A stretch of DNA of 64,000 nt, taken from JBDXHU01 sp039989475 (GTDB lineage Bacteria > Pseudomonadota > Gammaproteobacteria > Pseudomonadales > Halieaceae). Within the stretch, counting starts at the first letter, position 1. The number at the start of each line of letters is the position of its first letter. Location: assembly GCA_039989475.1 (NCBI GenBank), contig JBDXHU010000009.1:620001-684000 (forward strand), in the 5' to 3' direction. The notes under the pieces are model-generated. The model ran no database searches. It was not told where the DNA came from and worked only from the letters and a program-made list of their open reading frames with translations. Positions 34,837 to 43,383 of this stretch are shown one piece after another. The translations under genes and the position numbers were made by a program.

Positions 34837-35937
34837 GTGCAAAACGATACCCCCTATATCCGTATAGAAAAGCTGAGCAAGAATTTCGGCGACTTCACCG
34901 CCGTCGACCAGGTCGACCTGGATATCACCCAGGGAGAACTGTTTGCCATTCTCGGCGGTTCCGGCTGCGGCAAATCCACCCTGTTGCGCATGCTGGCGGG
35001 GTTTGAGACCCCCAGCAGCGGAAGCATACTCATCGACGGCATCGACATGAGCGAGTTACCGCCCTATGAGCGGCCGGTGAACATGATGTTCCAGTCCTAT
35101 GCCCTGTTTCCCCACATGACGGTTGCCGACAACGTGGGCTACGGCCTCAAGAAAGAAGGCATGGCGCGCACCGACATCGACGGCCAGGTTCAGCGCATCC
35201 TGGAACTGGTACAGCTACAGGACTTCGCCCGGCGCAAACCCGCACAGTTATCCGGCGGCCAACAGCAACGCGTGGCGCTGGCCCGCGCCCTGGTCAAGCG
35301 GCCCAAGGTATTACTGTTGGACGAGCCCCTGGCGGCGCTGGACAAGAAGCTGCGCGAGCGCACCCAGTTCGAACTGATGAATATCCAGGACCAATTGGGT
35401 ATTACCTTCATCGTGGTCACCCACGACCAGGAGGAGGCCATGACCCTGGCCACCCGCATCGCGGTCATGGACGAGGGTCGCTTCGTGCAAATCGGCACGC
35501 CCTCGGAGGTCTACGAATATCCCAACAGCCGTTTCGTGGCTGACTTTTTCGGCACCATCAATATATTCGACGGCCGCGTCGGCAGCACCGATGCCAATGC
35601 CATTCACGTGGAATGCAGCGAGACCGGCACGGTGATTCACGCCAATCCACCCCCGGACCAGAGCTTGCCTGAGGATTTCTTCGTCGCGGTAAGGCCTGAG
35701 AAAATTCGCCTCAGTCGAGAGGCGCCTGCGGGACCAGATCTCACCGTGATGCACGGCGTGGTGGAAGACTTGGCCTACTACGGCAACCATTCGGTGTACC
35801 GCATAAAAACTGACAACGGCAAAGTGGTTCAGGTATCCGAGCAAAACACGCAACGCTCGGCGGAACTGGTGCTGGAGTGGGAACAGGCAGTGTATATGTC
35901 CTGGCCGCGGGACTGCAGCGTGGTGCTGGCCAAATGA
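34837..35937 (+). CDS. potG: Putrescine ABC transporter ATPase PotG
   Basis: 366 residues. Walker A GGSGCGKSTLLRML, Q-loop MFQSYALFPHMTV, ABC signature LSGGQQQRVALARAL, Walker B VLLLDEPLAALD and the H-loop VVTHDQEEAM are all present. The C-terminal TOBE-like domain (about 290-365, VRPEKIRLSREAP) is the polyamine/spermidine type. GTG start. Gene order potF-potG-potH-potI is as in E. coli. Confidence 0.93.
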   Translation: MQNDTPYIRIEKLSKNFGDFTAVDQVDLDITQGELFAILGGSGCGKSTLLRMLAGFETPSSGSILIDGIDMSELPPYERPVNMMFQSYALFPHMTVADNVGYGLKKEGMARTDIDGQVQRILELVQLQDFARRKPAQLSGGQQQRVALARALVKRPKVLLLDEPLAALDKKLRERTQFELMNIQDQLGITFIVVTHDQEEAMTLATRIAVMDEGRFVQIGTPSEVYEYPNSRFVADFFGTINIFDGRVGSTDANAIHVECSETGTVIHANPPPDQSLPEDFFVAVRPEKIRLSREAPAGPDLTVMHGVVEDLAYYGNHSVYRIKTDNGKVVQVSEQNTQRSAELVLEWEQAVYMSWPRDCSVVLAK

Positions 35938-36821
35938 TGCAGGGCGCTGCCGACCGCCTCTGGCAGCGCAGCGTGCTGGGCATACCCTATCTCTGGTTGC
36001 TGGTTTTCTTCGCCGCCCCCTTCCTCATCATCCTGCGCATTTCCTTTGCCGACCCCCTGATCGCGCAACCGCCCTACACACCCCTGTTCGATGCCGCCGG
36101 CAGCTTGCAGCTGACCTTGGACAACTACCGCTTCCTGACCGAGGACGACCTGTACTGGGTGAGCTACCTGAAATCGATACAGATCGCCGCGGTATCGACA
36201 CTGCTGTGCCTGTTGCTGGGCTATCCCATGGCCTATGGCATCGCCCGGGCACGGGGCGCCTGGCGCAACATCCTGCTGTTGTTGGTGATACTGCCCTTCT
36301 GGACATCCTTCCTGCTGCGGGTCTACGCCTGGATGGGCATGCTCTCCACCCACGGCATGGTCAACAGCTTCTTGCTGGGCACCGGACTCATCGATCAGCC
36401 GTTGAAAATGCTCTATACCGACGGCGCGGTCTACCTGGGCATCGTCTATACCTATCTGCCGTTTATGATCCTGCCACTGTATGCGACCCTGGAACGGCTC
36501 GATGCCGACCTGCTGGATGCCGCTGCCGACCTGGGCAGCAAACCCCGGCAGGTGTTTCGCGACATTACCCTGCCACTGTCCATGCCGGGCGTGATAGCCG
36601 GTTGTATGCTGGTGTTTATACCGGCCCTGGGCGAATTCGTGATTCCCGCCCTGCTGGGCGGACTCGACACCCTGATGATCGGCAAGACCCTGTACGACGA
36701 GTTCTTCATCAATCGCGACTGGCCGCTGGCGGCGACGGTGGCCACGGTACTGGTGTTGCTGCTGGTACTGCCAATCACCCTGTTCCAGCACTACCAACAA
36801 AAAGACCTGGAGCAGTCATGA
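35934..36821 (+). CDS. potH: Putrescine ABC transporter permease PotH
   Basis: 295 residues with six predicted membrane helices and the EAA-type loop LDADLLDAAADLGSKPRQVF. GIPYLWLLVFFAAPFLIILR is the typical PotH/PotB first helix. The start overlaps the potG stop (ATGA); an ATG three bases later is equally possible. It forms the membrane pore with PotI. Confidence 0.92.
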   Translation: MMQGAADRLWQRSVLGIPYLWLLVFFAAPFLIILRISFADPLIAQPPYTPLFDAAGSLQLTLDNYRFLTEDDLYWVSYLKSIQIAAVSTLLCLLLGYPMAYGIARARGAWRNILLLLVILPFWTSFLLRVYAWMGMLSTHGMVNSFLLGTGLIDQPLKMLYTDGAVYLGIVYTYLPFMILPLYATLERLDADLLDAAADLGSKPRQVFRDITLPLSMPGVIAGCMLVFIPALGEFVIPALLGGLDTLMIGKTLYDEFFINRDWPLAATVATVLVLLLVLPITLFQHYQQKDLEQS

Positions 36822-37639
36822 AACGTCGCTCCACCTTCCTCACCAGTTGCCTCTGTTTCGGCTTCGCCTTTCTCTACATACCCATCCTGGTGATGATCGC
36901 CTGGTCCTTTAACGATTCCCGCCTGATGTCAGTCTGGAGCGGCTTCTCGCTACGCTGGTACTCGGCGCTGTGGGAAAACGAGCAGATCATTAGCGCCGTA
37001 TTGCTGAGCTTGCGAATTGCGGTTATCAGCGCCACCTTTGCCACACTGTTCGGCACCCTGGCCGCGCTGGCGGTAACCCGCTTTGGCCGCTTCCGTGGCA
37101 GAACCCTGTTTACCGGCATGCTGGCCGCCCCGCTGGTGATGCCGGAAGTGATCACTGGCCTGTCACTGCTGCTGCTGTTTGTGAGCCTGCAGGACCTGAT
37201 CGGTTGGCCCGGCGGTCGCGGTGCCAGCACCATCACCATTGCCCACATCACCTTTTCCATGGCCTATGTGGCGGTGGTGGTGCAGTCGCGACTGGCAGCG
37301 ATGGATCAATCCCTGGAGGAAGCCGCCATGGACCTGGGTTGCAGACCCATGCAGGTGAGCCTGGATATCACCTTGCCCATGATCGGGCCGGCCATGCTGT
37401 CGGGCTGGTTATTGGCCTTCACCCTGTCGCTGGACGACCTGGTGATTGCCAGCTTCGTATCCGGGCCTGAATCCAGCACCCTGCCCATGCTGATTTTCTC
37501 CAAGGTGAGACTGGGGGTTACCCCCGACATCAATGCCCTGGCTTCCATCATTGTCTTACTGGTAGCGCTGGGCGTCATGCTCGCGGCCTGGATAATGTTG
37601 CGACAAGGCACGCAGTCCAGCCGTGACACTGGCACTTGA
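36818..37639 (+). CDS. potI: Putrescine ABC transporter permease PotI
   Basis: 273 residues with six membrane helices. LYIPILVMIAWSFNDSRL is the PotI/PotC first helix, and QSLEEAAMDLGCRPMQVSL is the EAA loop that contacts PotG. It starts at an ATGA overlap with potH. A much longer open frame exists upstream, but it only shadows potH. Confidence 0.93.
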   Translation: MKRRSTFLTSCLCFGFAFLYIPILVMIAWSFNDSRLMSVWSGFSLRWYSALWENEQIISAVLLSLRIAVISATFATLFGTLAALAVTRFGRFRGRTLFTGMLAAPLVMPEVITGLSLLLLFVSLQDLIGWPGGRGASTITIAHITFSMAYVAVVVQSRLAAMDQSLEEAAMDLGCRPMQVSLDITLPMIGPAMLSGWLLAFTLSLDDLVIASFVSGPESSTLPMLIFSKVRLGVTPDINALASIIVLLVALGVMLAAWIMLRQGTQSSRDTGT

Positions 37640-37688
37640 ACGGCAGATCGATTAGCCTGCTGCCTCACCCACGCACCTAAAGCCCCGT

Positions 37689-39689
37689 ATGTCGCAAGTC
37701 ACCGCCAGCCGCGCTGTTTTCGAAGAGATCATCGACCAGATCAACCGTGGCGAAATCAATGCCGCCATCGCGCTCAGCACCGAGACCCTGGAGTCCTACC
37801 CCGGCGATGTAAACATCCTCGGCCTGCTCGGTGCGATCTACCTGAAGCAGAACCGCTTCGATAAGGCCGAACACTATTTGCGCCAGACCATCGCACTGGC
37901 ACCGAGCTTCGCCAAGCCCCATGAGGACCTCGGCATCCTGCTACTGGACCAGGATCGCGCCGACGAAGCCGTGACCTTACTGGAGCAGGCGGCACACCTG
38001 GACCCCCGGAGCGAGACCGCCCTGTTCAACCTGGGCAAGGCGCGTATCAAGATTGGCAAGGGCAAGGAAGCCGATGAAGCCTTTGAAGCCGCCTTTGCCC
38101 TATCGCCGACGCGCAAGTTGCTAGCAGATGCAGCCCGCCTGCACGCCGATGGCAACTATGAAGATGCCGAGCGCAAGTACCGGGAAGTACTGAACAAGGA
38201 ACCTGACAACGTTAACGCCCTGCGCATGCTGGCCATGATTGCCGCCGCCGCACAGCACGTCGAGGATGCCGAACGCCTGCTGCGCAAGGTGATCAAACTG
38301 GCGCCGGATTACTTCACCGCGCAGATCGACCTCGGTCGTATCTACAAGGAACAGGACCGTTACGAGGAGGCCATGGCCTGCTTTCGCAAGGCCATTGAAC
38401 TGGAACCCAATAATGCCAAGCCCTGGTTCCTGCTGGCCGGCACCCTGGCACCGGCGGCGCTGACCGTGGAGGCCACCGAGGCCTATAAACGCTGCCTGGA
38501 GATTCGCCCGGATCACGCCGGCGCCCTGCTGGGACTGGGGCATACCCTGAAGACTATTGGTAAGCAGGAAGAAGGCATTGCCGCCTACCGCCGCTGCATC
38601 GACCTGAAACCCGATAACGGCGAAACCTACTGGAGCCTGGCTAACCTCAAGACCTTCCGCTTCACCGACGAGGAGTTGGCGCAGATGGAACAGCGCCTGG
38701 CCGCTGGGGAAATCAACCACGACTCCTCCGAGGTCAATTTCATGTTCGCCCTGGCCAAGGCCTATGAAGATCGCGAAGACTACGACACCGCCTGGCACTG
38801 GTACGAAACCGGCAACAACAAACAACGCGGCCTGGTCAGTTATGACCCGGTGCATTCCCAGGTGACTAATGATGCCATCCTGGAAGTATTCGACGACGAA
38901 CTATTGCAGCGCCTGGCCGGCCAGGGTTGCGACGACCCGGCGCCGATTTTTGTACTCGGCCTGCCCCGCTCAGGCTCGACCCTGATAGAACAGATTCTCG
39001 CCTCCCATTCCATGGTGGAAGGCACCAGTGAATTGCCCTACCTGGCAAGGGTCGCCGCCTCGCTGAACCACAACCGCGCCGACGGTATTAACTATCCGGA
39101 GGCGGTGCGTGAACTCGCCGGCAGCAACCTGGTGCAACTGGGCCAGGATTACCTGAGTTATGCGCAGATGCACCGGGTGGAAGGCAAACCGCGCTTTATC
39201 GACAAGATGCCGAACAACTTCCCCAATGTTGGCCTGCTACACCTGATTCTGCCCAATGCCAAAATTATCGACGCGCGGCGCCACCCCCTGGATACCTGCC
39301 TGGGCAACTTCCGCCAGCTGTTCGCCAAGGGCCAGAACTTCACCTATGACCTGACCGAGATCGGCGAATATTACCTGGAGTACCAGCGGCTGATGGATGC
39401 CTGGCATGAACGCCTGCCGGGCCAGGTGCTGACGGTGCAATACGAGGATAATGTGGCGGATTTCGAAAACCAGGTGCGGCGCATCCTCGAATTCTGCGAA
39501 CTGCCCTGGGAAGACGCCTGCCTGCGCTTTTACGACACCGACCGGCCGATACGCACCGCCAGCTCAGAGCAGGTACGCCAGCCGATCTACAGTGACTCAC
39601 TCAACTACTGGAAGCGCTACGAGGACAAGCTCGGCGAGTTGATCGAAGTGCTGGAACCGATCAGGGGCCAGTACCGGCACTTTGAATAA
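37689..39689 (+). CDS. Tetratricopeptide-repeat sulfotransferase
   Basis: 666 residues. About nine TPR units cover residues 10-330 (for example AHYNLGKA-like ETALFNLGKARIKIGKGKEA and YEEAMACFRKAIELEPNNAK). The C-terminal sulfotransferase domain begins with FVLGLPRSGSTLIEQILASH near 420, the 5'-phosphosulfate binding loop of PAPS-dependent sulfotransferases. GTSELPYL and KMPNNFPNVGLLHLILPNAK complete it. It probably sulfates a protein, glycan or small molecule on the cytoplasmic side; substrate unknown. It lies 50 bp after potI and may be read through. Confidence 0.9.
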   Translation: MSQVTASRAVFEEIIDQINRGEINAAIALSTETLESYPGDVNILGLLGAIYLKQNRFDKAEHYLRQTIALAPSFAKPHEDLGILLLDQDRADEAVTLLEQAAHLDPRSETALFNLGKARIKIGKGKEADEAFEAAFALSPTRKLLADAARLHADGNYEDAERKYREVLNKEPDNVNALRMLAMIAAAAQHVEDAERLLRKVIKLAPDYFTAQIDLGRIYKEQDRYEEAMACFRKAIELEPNNAKPWFLLAGTLAPAALTVEATEAYKRCLEIRPDHAGALLGLGHTLKTIGKQEEGIAAYRRCIDLKPDNGETYWSLANLKTFRFTDEELAQMEQRLAAGEINHDSSEVNFMFALAKAYEDREDYDTAWHWYETGNNKQRGLVSYDPVHSQVTNDAILEVFDDELLQRLAGQGCDDPAPIFVLGLPRSGSTLIEQILASHSMVEGTSELPYLARVAASLNHNRADGINYPEAVRELAGSNLVQLGQDYLSYAQMHRVEGKPRFIDKMPNNFPNVGLLHLILPNAKIIDARRHPLDTCLGNFRQLFAKGQNFTYDLTEIGEYYLEYQRLMDAWHERLPGQVLTVQYEDNVADFENQVRRILEFCELPWEDACLRFYDTDRPIRTASSEQVRQPIYSDSLNYWKRYEDKLGELIEVLEPIRGQYRHFE

Positions 39690-39694
39690 AACAG

Positions 39695-41734
39695 CTACCA
39701 GATTTTAACGCGGTCCGCGGGCGGCAGGTACAGCGCATCTGCCTCGACAACATCAAACGCCCGGTAGAACTCGTCGACATTCCTGACCGCCCCATTGGTC
39801 CTGTACACAGGCGGCGCGTGGGAATCTGTCATGATCAACTGGCGCAAGGCCTCTTCGCGAGTCTTGGTGCGCCAGATCTGTGCGAAACCCAGGAAAACGC
39901 GTTGATAGCCCGTGAAACCATCCAGCTCCGGCGGCTCCTCGCCGTCCAGCGACATCTGGTAGGCCAGTAGACCAATGCTGATACCGCCCAGGTCACCGAT
40001 GTTCTCGCCCAGGGTAAACTCGCCGTTGACGTGCAGGTCCTCGAAGGGCTGAAAGGCGCTGTATTGGTCGACCAGGACGGAGGCCCGTGTTTCAAACTCG
40101 GCGCGATCCTCGTCGGTCCACCAGTTGCGCAGCACACCGTCGCCATCAAAGGCGCTGCCGGAGTCATCAAAACCGTGACCAATCTCATGCCCTATTACCG
40201 CGCCAATAGCGCCATAGTTAACGGCATCGTCGGCCTGCATATCAAAGAACGGGGGCTGCAGGATCGCGGCGGGAAACACAATCTCGTTAAGCGGGGGATT
40301 GTAGTAGGCATTCACTGTCTGCGGCATTATTGACCATTCTGCTCGATCTACCTTGCCGCCCTGGCGTGCAAGCTTGCGCTCATATTCAACCAGGGACGCT
40401 CGCTCCAGATTACCGAACAGGTCATCGGGTTTGATCTCCAGCGCCGAGTAATCGCGCCACTGGTCCGGGTAGCCAATCTTCGGCGTGAATTTGGACAGCT
40501 TCTCCAGCGCCTGTTCCCGGGTTGTATCGGTCATCCACTCCAGTTCGCTAATGCTCTTGCCATAGGCCCGCACCAGGTTTTCAACCAGCTCCAGCATGCG
40601 CTGCTTCGCCTCGGGTGGGAAATGCTCTTTGACGTAGACCTTGCCCACGACCTCTCCGAGGGTCGCATTGACCGTGCTGACACCACGGCGCCACTGGGGG
40701 CGCTGTTCTTCCCTGCCCGCCAGCACCGTCCCATAGAAGGCGAAATTCTGTTCATCAAGCGTCTCGTTCAGCCGGCCGGCTACCGAGTTCAGGGTCGTCC
40801 ACTTGAGATAGCTTTTCCAATCCTCAAGCGAGGTCTCTGCAATAATGGCATCCAGCGCCTGCATATGGTCCAGCATCGTCACCACCAGCCCATCAATATC
40901 CTGCACGCCGGCCTCGGCGGCATAGCCGTCCCAGTTAAAGCGGGGCATCAACTGCTTGAGCTCTGCCAGGGTCAGCTTGTTATAGAGCTTGACCCGGTCG
41001 CGGGTTTCTTCCTTGAGCATGTGTACCGCGGCCATGCGTGCTTCCAGCGCCATGATCATCCCGGCCGCTGCGCCACTCGCAGTGACCTCGGCCAGCTGCA
41101 GCATGCTCTCAATATGCGCCAGATAGAGGTCGCGAATTTCCGCCGACCTGGCGTCTTCATTGAAGTAGTACTCACGATCGGGCAGGCCCAGCCCGCCCTG
41201 CCAGGTATACATCATGTAGCTGTCTGGATTCTTGAAATCGACAAATTGCGCCAACACAAACGGCATGTTGTAACCGCGCCTGTTGGCGGCGGCCATGTAC
41301 ACCGCCAACTCCCCGTGGTCAGAAATCGCATCGATGCGCGCCCACTCCTTTTTGAGCGGTGCCAGGCCCAGGGTATTGCGCGTCTCCATATCGAGCCAGG
41401 ACTGGTACAGGTCACCCACCTTCTGCTCATCACTGCCGTCGGCGAAATCGCCGCTTGCCGAGGCCTCGATAATTGACCTGACGTCCTCCTGTGACTGGTC
41501 GTGAAGGACGCTGAACGCACCGTAAGAGGACTTGTCGGCGGGTATTTCAACCTCGGCGACCCAGCCGCCATTCACATAGGAGAAGAAATCGTCGCCCGGC
41601 CTGACGGCCGTGTCCATATTGTCGATATCAATGCCAGAGCGCAGCGGCTGCGCTTCAGGCTGGCTCGCCTCTTGATCCTGCTGACAGCCAAGCAGCGTGG
41701 CCAGCATCAAAGTACACAGTAATTGTTTTTTCAT
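39695..41734 (-). CDS. M13-family metallopeptidase (PepO/neprilysin-like) lipoprotein
   Basis: About 679 residues. A lipoprotein signal (LLCTLMLATLLGCQQ) anchors it to the envelope. The zinc motif GHEIGHGFDDSGSAFDGDG lies near residue 513 and NPPLNEIVFPAAILQPPFF precedes it. NGEFTLGENIGDLGG carries the third zinc ligand (ENxxD). M13 enzymes cleave peptides below about 40 residues. The internal ATG at 41734 was chosen for the signal peptide. It is convergent with the sulfotransferase. Confidence 0.92.
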   Translation of the reverse strand: MKKQLLCTLMLATLLGCQQDQEASQPEAQPLRSGIDIDNMDTAVRPGDDFFSYVNGGWVAEVEIPADKSSYGAFSVLHDQSQEDVRSIIEASASGDFADGSDEQKVGDLYQSWLDMETRNTLGLAPLKKEWARIDAISDHGELAVYMAAANRRGYNMPFVLAQFVDFKNPDSYMMYTWQGGLGLPDREYYFNEDARSAEIRDLYLAHIESMLQLAEVTASGAAAGMIMALEARMAAVHMLKEETRDRVKLYNKLTLAELKQLMPRFNWDGYAAEAGVQDIDGLVVTMLDHMQALDAIIAETSLEDWKSYLKWTTLNSVAGRLNETLDEQNFAFYGTVLAGREEQRPQWRRGVSTVNATLGEVVGKVYVKEHFPPEAKQRMLELVENLVRAYGKSISELEWMTDTTREQALEKLSKFTPKIGYPDQWRDYSALEIKPDDLFGNLERASLVEYERKLARQGGKVDRAEWSIMPQTVNAYYNPPLNEIVFPAAILQPPFFDMQADDAVNYGAIGAVIGHEIGHGFDDSGSAFDGDGVLRNWWTDEDRAEFETRASVLVDQYSAFQPFEDLHVNGEFTLGENIGDLGGISIGLLAYQMSLDGEEPPELDGFTGYQRVFLGFAQIWRTKTREEALRQLIMTDSHAPPVYRTNGAVRNVDEFYRAFDVVEADALYLPPADRVKIW

Positions 41735-41770
41735 AGCTTCCTTCGTTGTCACTGCCCGCAATACTGGGGG

Positions 41771-42685
41771 CTAGTAGGGCCAGACCTCCAGCCCGTGAAT
41801 CGCATTGCGAATATCCTGGCTGAGTGTAACTGACTTGATACGTTTGCCGGCATCGAGATCGTGCAGGCTGATTGTTGAGGGTGAGGAGCCCGCCGCGATT
41901 AGCGAATCATCGATACTGCACAGGCCTCGGCCGAAGCCCTGGCGGGCAATACGCGAATCATCCAGGTCGGTGTGGGTCAGCTCGCCCTCAGGATAGGTTT
42001 TGACCGGTATTTTCACCTCACGCTCGCGCGTCTGGAAACAAACCCGGTCTGAGCGAGTGTCATTATAGAGCACCCCATCACGGTGGGGGCGCGCATTGTG
42101 GCTACCCGTGGGCAAGTCCACCCAGGGCTGGATGCGGCGACCGTTATAGACCAGCACCGCACCGGTCTGCAGACCGCTGATGAACATGCCCTGATCGGTG
42201 CAAAATACCGAGTTCAGGTGCAAGTCGTTGGCGGGCACCGGACCGCGGTTACTCTCGGGGTTGAATGGATTGCCCTTGTAGCCATCGCCGAGGCGGCTGA
42301 TGTGCATACCCCAGCAGAATTTCTGTGCGTCCAGGTCAAAGCCGAGAATGGCGTCGTAAGCGGTGGAGGTCAGGTACAGGCGGCGCTCATGCACGTGAAT
42401 TTCGTGGCAGTGCTTCAGGAAGGGGTTGCGGTAGGAGTTCAGTAATTTGAACTGGGGGTTGTAAACAAACAATTCATCGCTGGCGGCAATGTACACCCGC
42501 TCACCGTCCAGGGCGATGCCGCGCAGGCCCCGGTCCCAACCGCGACCCTGCCAGTCGATATCACCGGTATTCCAGTCGATGGTGCGCGCCACCGTCTCCT
42601 TGTCGAAATCCACCAGGTAAACCCCGCCATGGCTTTCGCCCTGGCGCGTACCGCGCACCACCGATGTCGCTACCAGCACTGTCAC
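41771..42685 (-). CDS. Beta-propeller-like protein of unknown function
   Basis: 304 residues without a signal peptide. It shows repeated blade-like segments ending in aromatic strands: GIALDGERVYIAASDELFVYN, SVFCTDQGMFISGLQTGAVLVYN-type and GLCSIDDSLIAAGSSPSTISL (quoted here by their ends). No catalytic motif is evident. Its start overlaps the hydroxylase stop by 4 bp, so the two are translationally coupled and probably act together. Confidence 0.6.
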   Translation of the reverse strand: MTVLVATSVVRGTRQGESHGGVYLVDFDKETVARTIDWNTGDIDWQGRGWDRGLRGIALDGERVYIAASDELFVYNPQFKLLNSYRNPFLKHCHEIHVHERRLYLTSTAYDAILGFDLDAQKFCWGMHISRLGDGYKGNPFNPESNRGPVPANDLHLNSVFCTDQGMFISGLQTGAVLVYNGRRIQPWVDLPTGSHNARPHRDGVLYNDTRSDRVCFQTREREVKIPVKTYPEGELTHTDLDDSRIARQGFGRGLCSIDDSLIAAGSSPSTISLHDLDAGKRIKSVTLSQDIRNAIHGLEVWPY

Positions 42686-43239
42686 GAGGAACGCGCGTCG
42701 GGGGGCAGGTAGTCAAAGATGAAGTGAATGCGGTCCTCGGCACCCTTGTTCATCACCGAGTGCACCAGCTGGTTGTTGATTTCATAGGCCTGCCCAACCT
42801 CGAACTTGTAGGGGCGACCATCCAGGGTGAATCGCACTCGCGGATTGGTGCTGAGCGGAATGTGAATACGGTGGCTGGCATGAAAAGACGGGTGACTGTC
42901 GCGGTGTGGGCGGATCACGCCGCCGGGTATCAATTTCGCGGCCATGGCCCGAATAATGGTGCCGCCCTTTGGATAGTGTTCATCCAGTATGCCCTGCATT
43001 AGCGGCAGTGCGGCTTCAGCCAACCAGTCCCAGCCGCTTTCCTTATGCACTTCGATACTGGGCCAGCCGGAGCCGTCGGTAAACACCATGACCAGGGATT
43101 GCGTCTGGCGGTGCACTTCATAGGTTTCCTGGCGGTATTGCTGGCTCTCCCAGGCCGTCTGATCCAGGCCCAGCACAGTCTCTGCCAGCGCCTGCATAGG
43201 CACTGCACCCAGCTCGCGTAGTGGTGTATCAATATTCAT
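42682..43239 (-). CDS. Aspartyl/asparaginyl beta-hydroxylase-like 2-oxoglutarate oxygenase
   Basis: 185 residues. The Fe(II) ligands appear as IRPHRDSHPSFHASHRIHIP (HxD motif) and a distal His in QLVHSVMNKGAEDRIHFIFD, with Arg for 2-oxoglutarate. FEVGQAYEINNQLVHSV is the family signature of PF05118. It would hydroxylate Asp/Asn or a small amide. The coupled propeller-like protein is a candidate partner or substrate carrier. Its start lies 144 bp from the divergent TonB receptor gene. Confidence 0.82.
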   Translation of the reverse strand: MNIDTPLRELGAVPMQALAETVLGLDQTAWESQQYRQETYEVHRQTQSLVMVFTDGSGWPSIEVHKESGWDWLAEAALPLMQGILDEHYPKGGTIIRAMAAKLIPGGVIRPHRDSHPSFHASHRIHIPLSTNPRVRFTLDGRPYKFEVGQAYEINNQLVHSVMNKGAEDRIHFIFDYLPPDARSS

Positions 43240-43383
43240 AGGCGCACAACCATAGGCGGCTTGCCAGAGTGAGTCAATCCAGTCGCGACTACCTGAATTC
43301 AGGTAAATATCGACGCTTGATTTTGCTGGAATGAGCAGGAATACTCAGCTAACTACTAAAAATACAAATAGGCCTTGCTCATT

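Noticed and set aside
36206..36817. N-terminal extension of the potI frame
   Set aside because: It lies inside potH in another frame. PotI begins at 36818 with the conserved first helix and an ATGA overlap.
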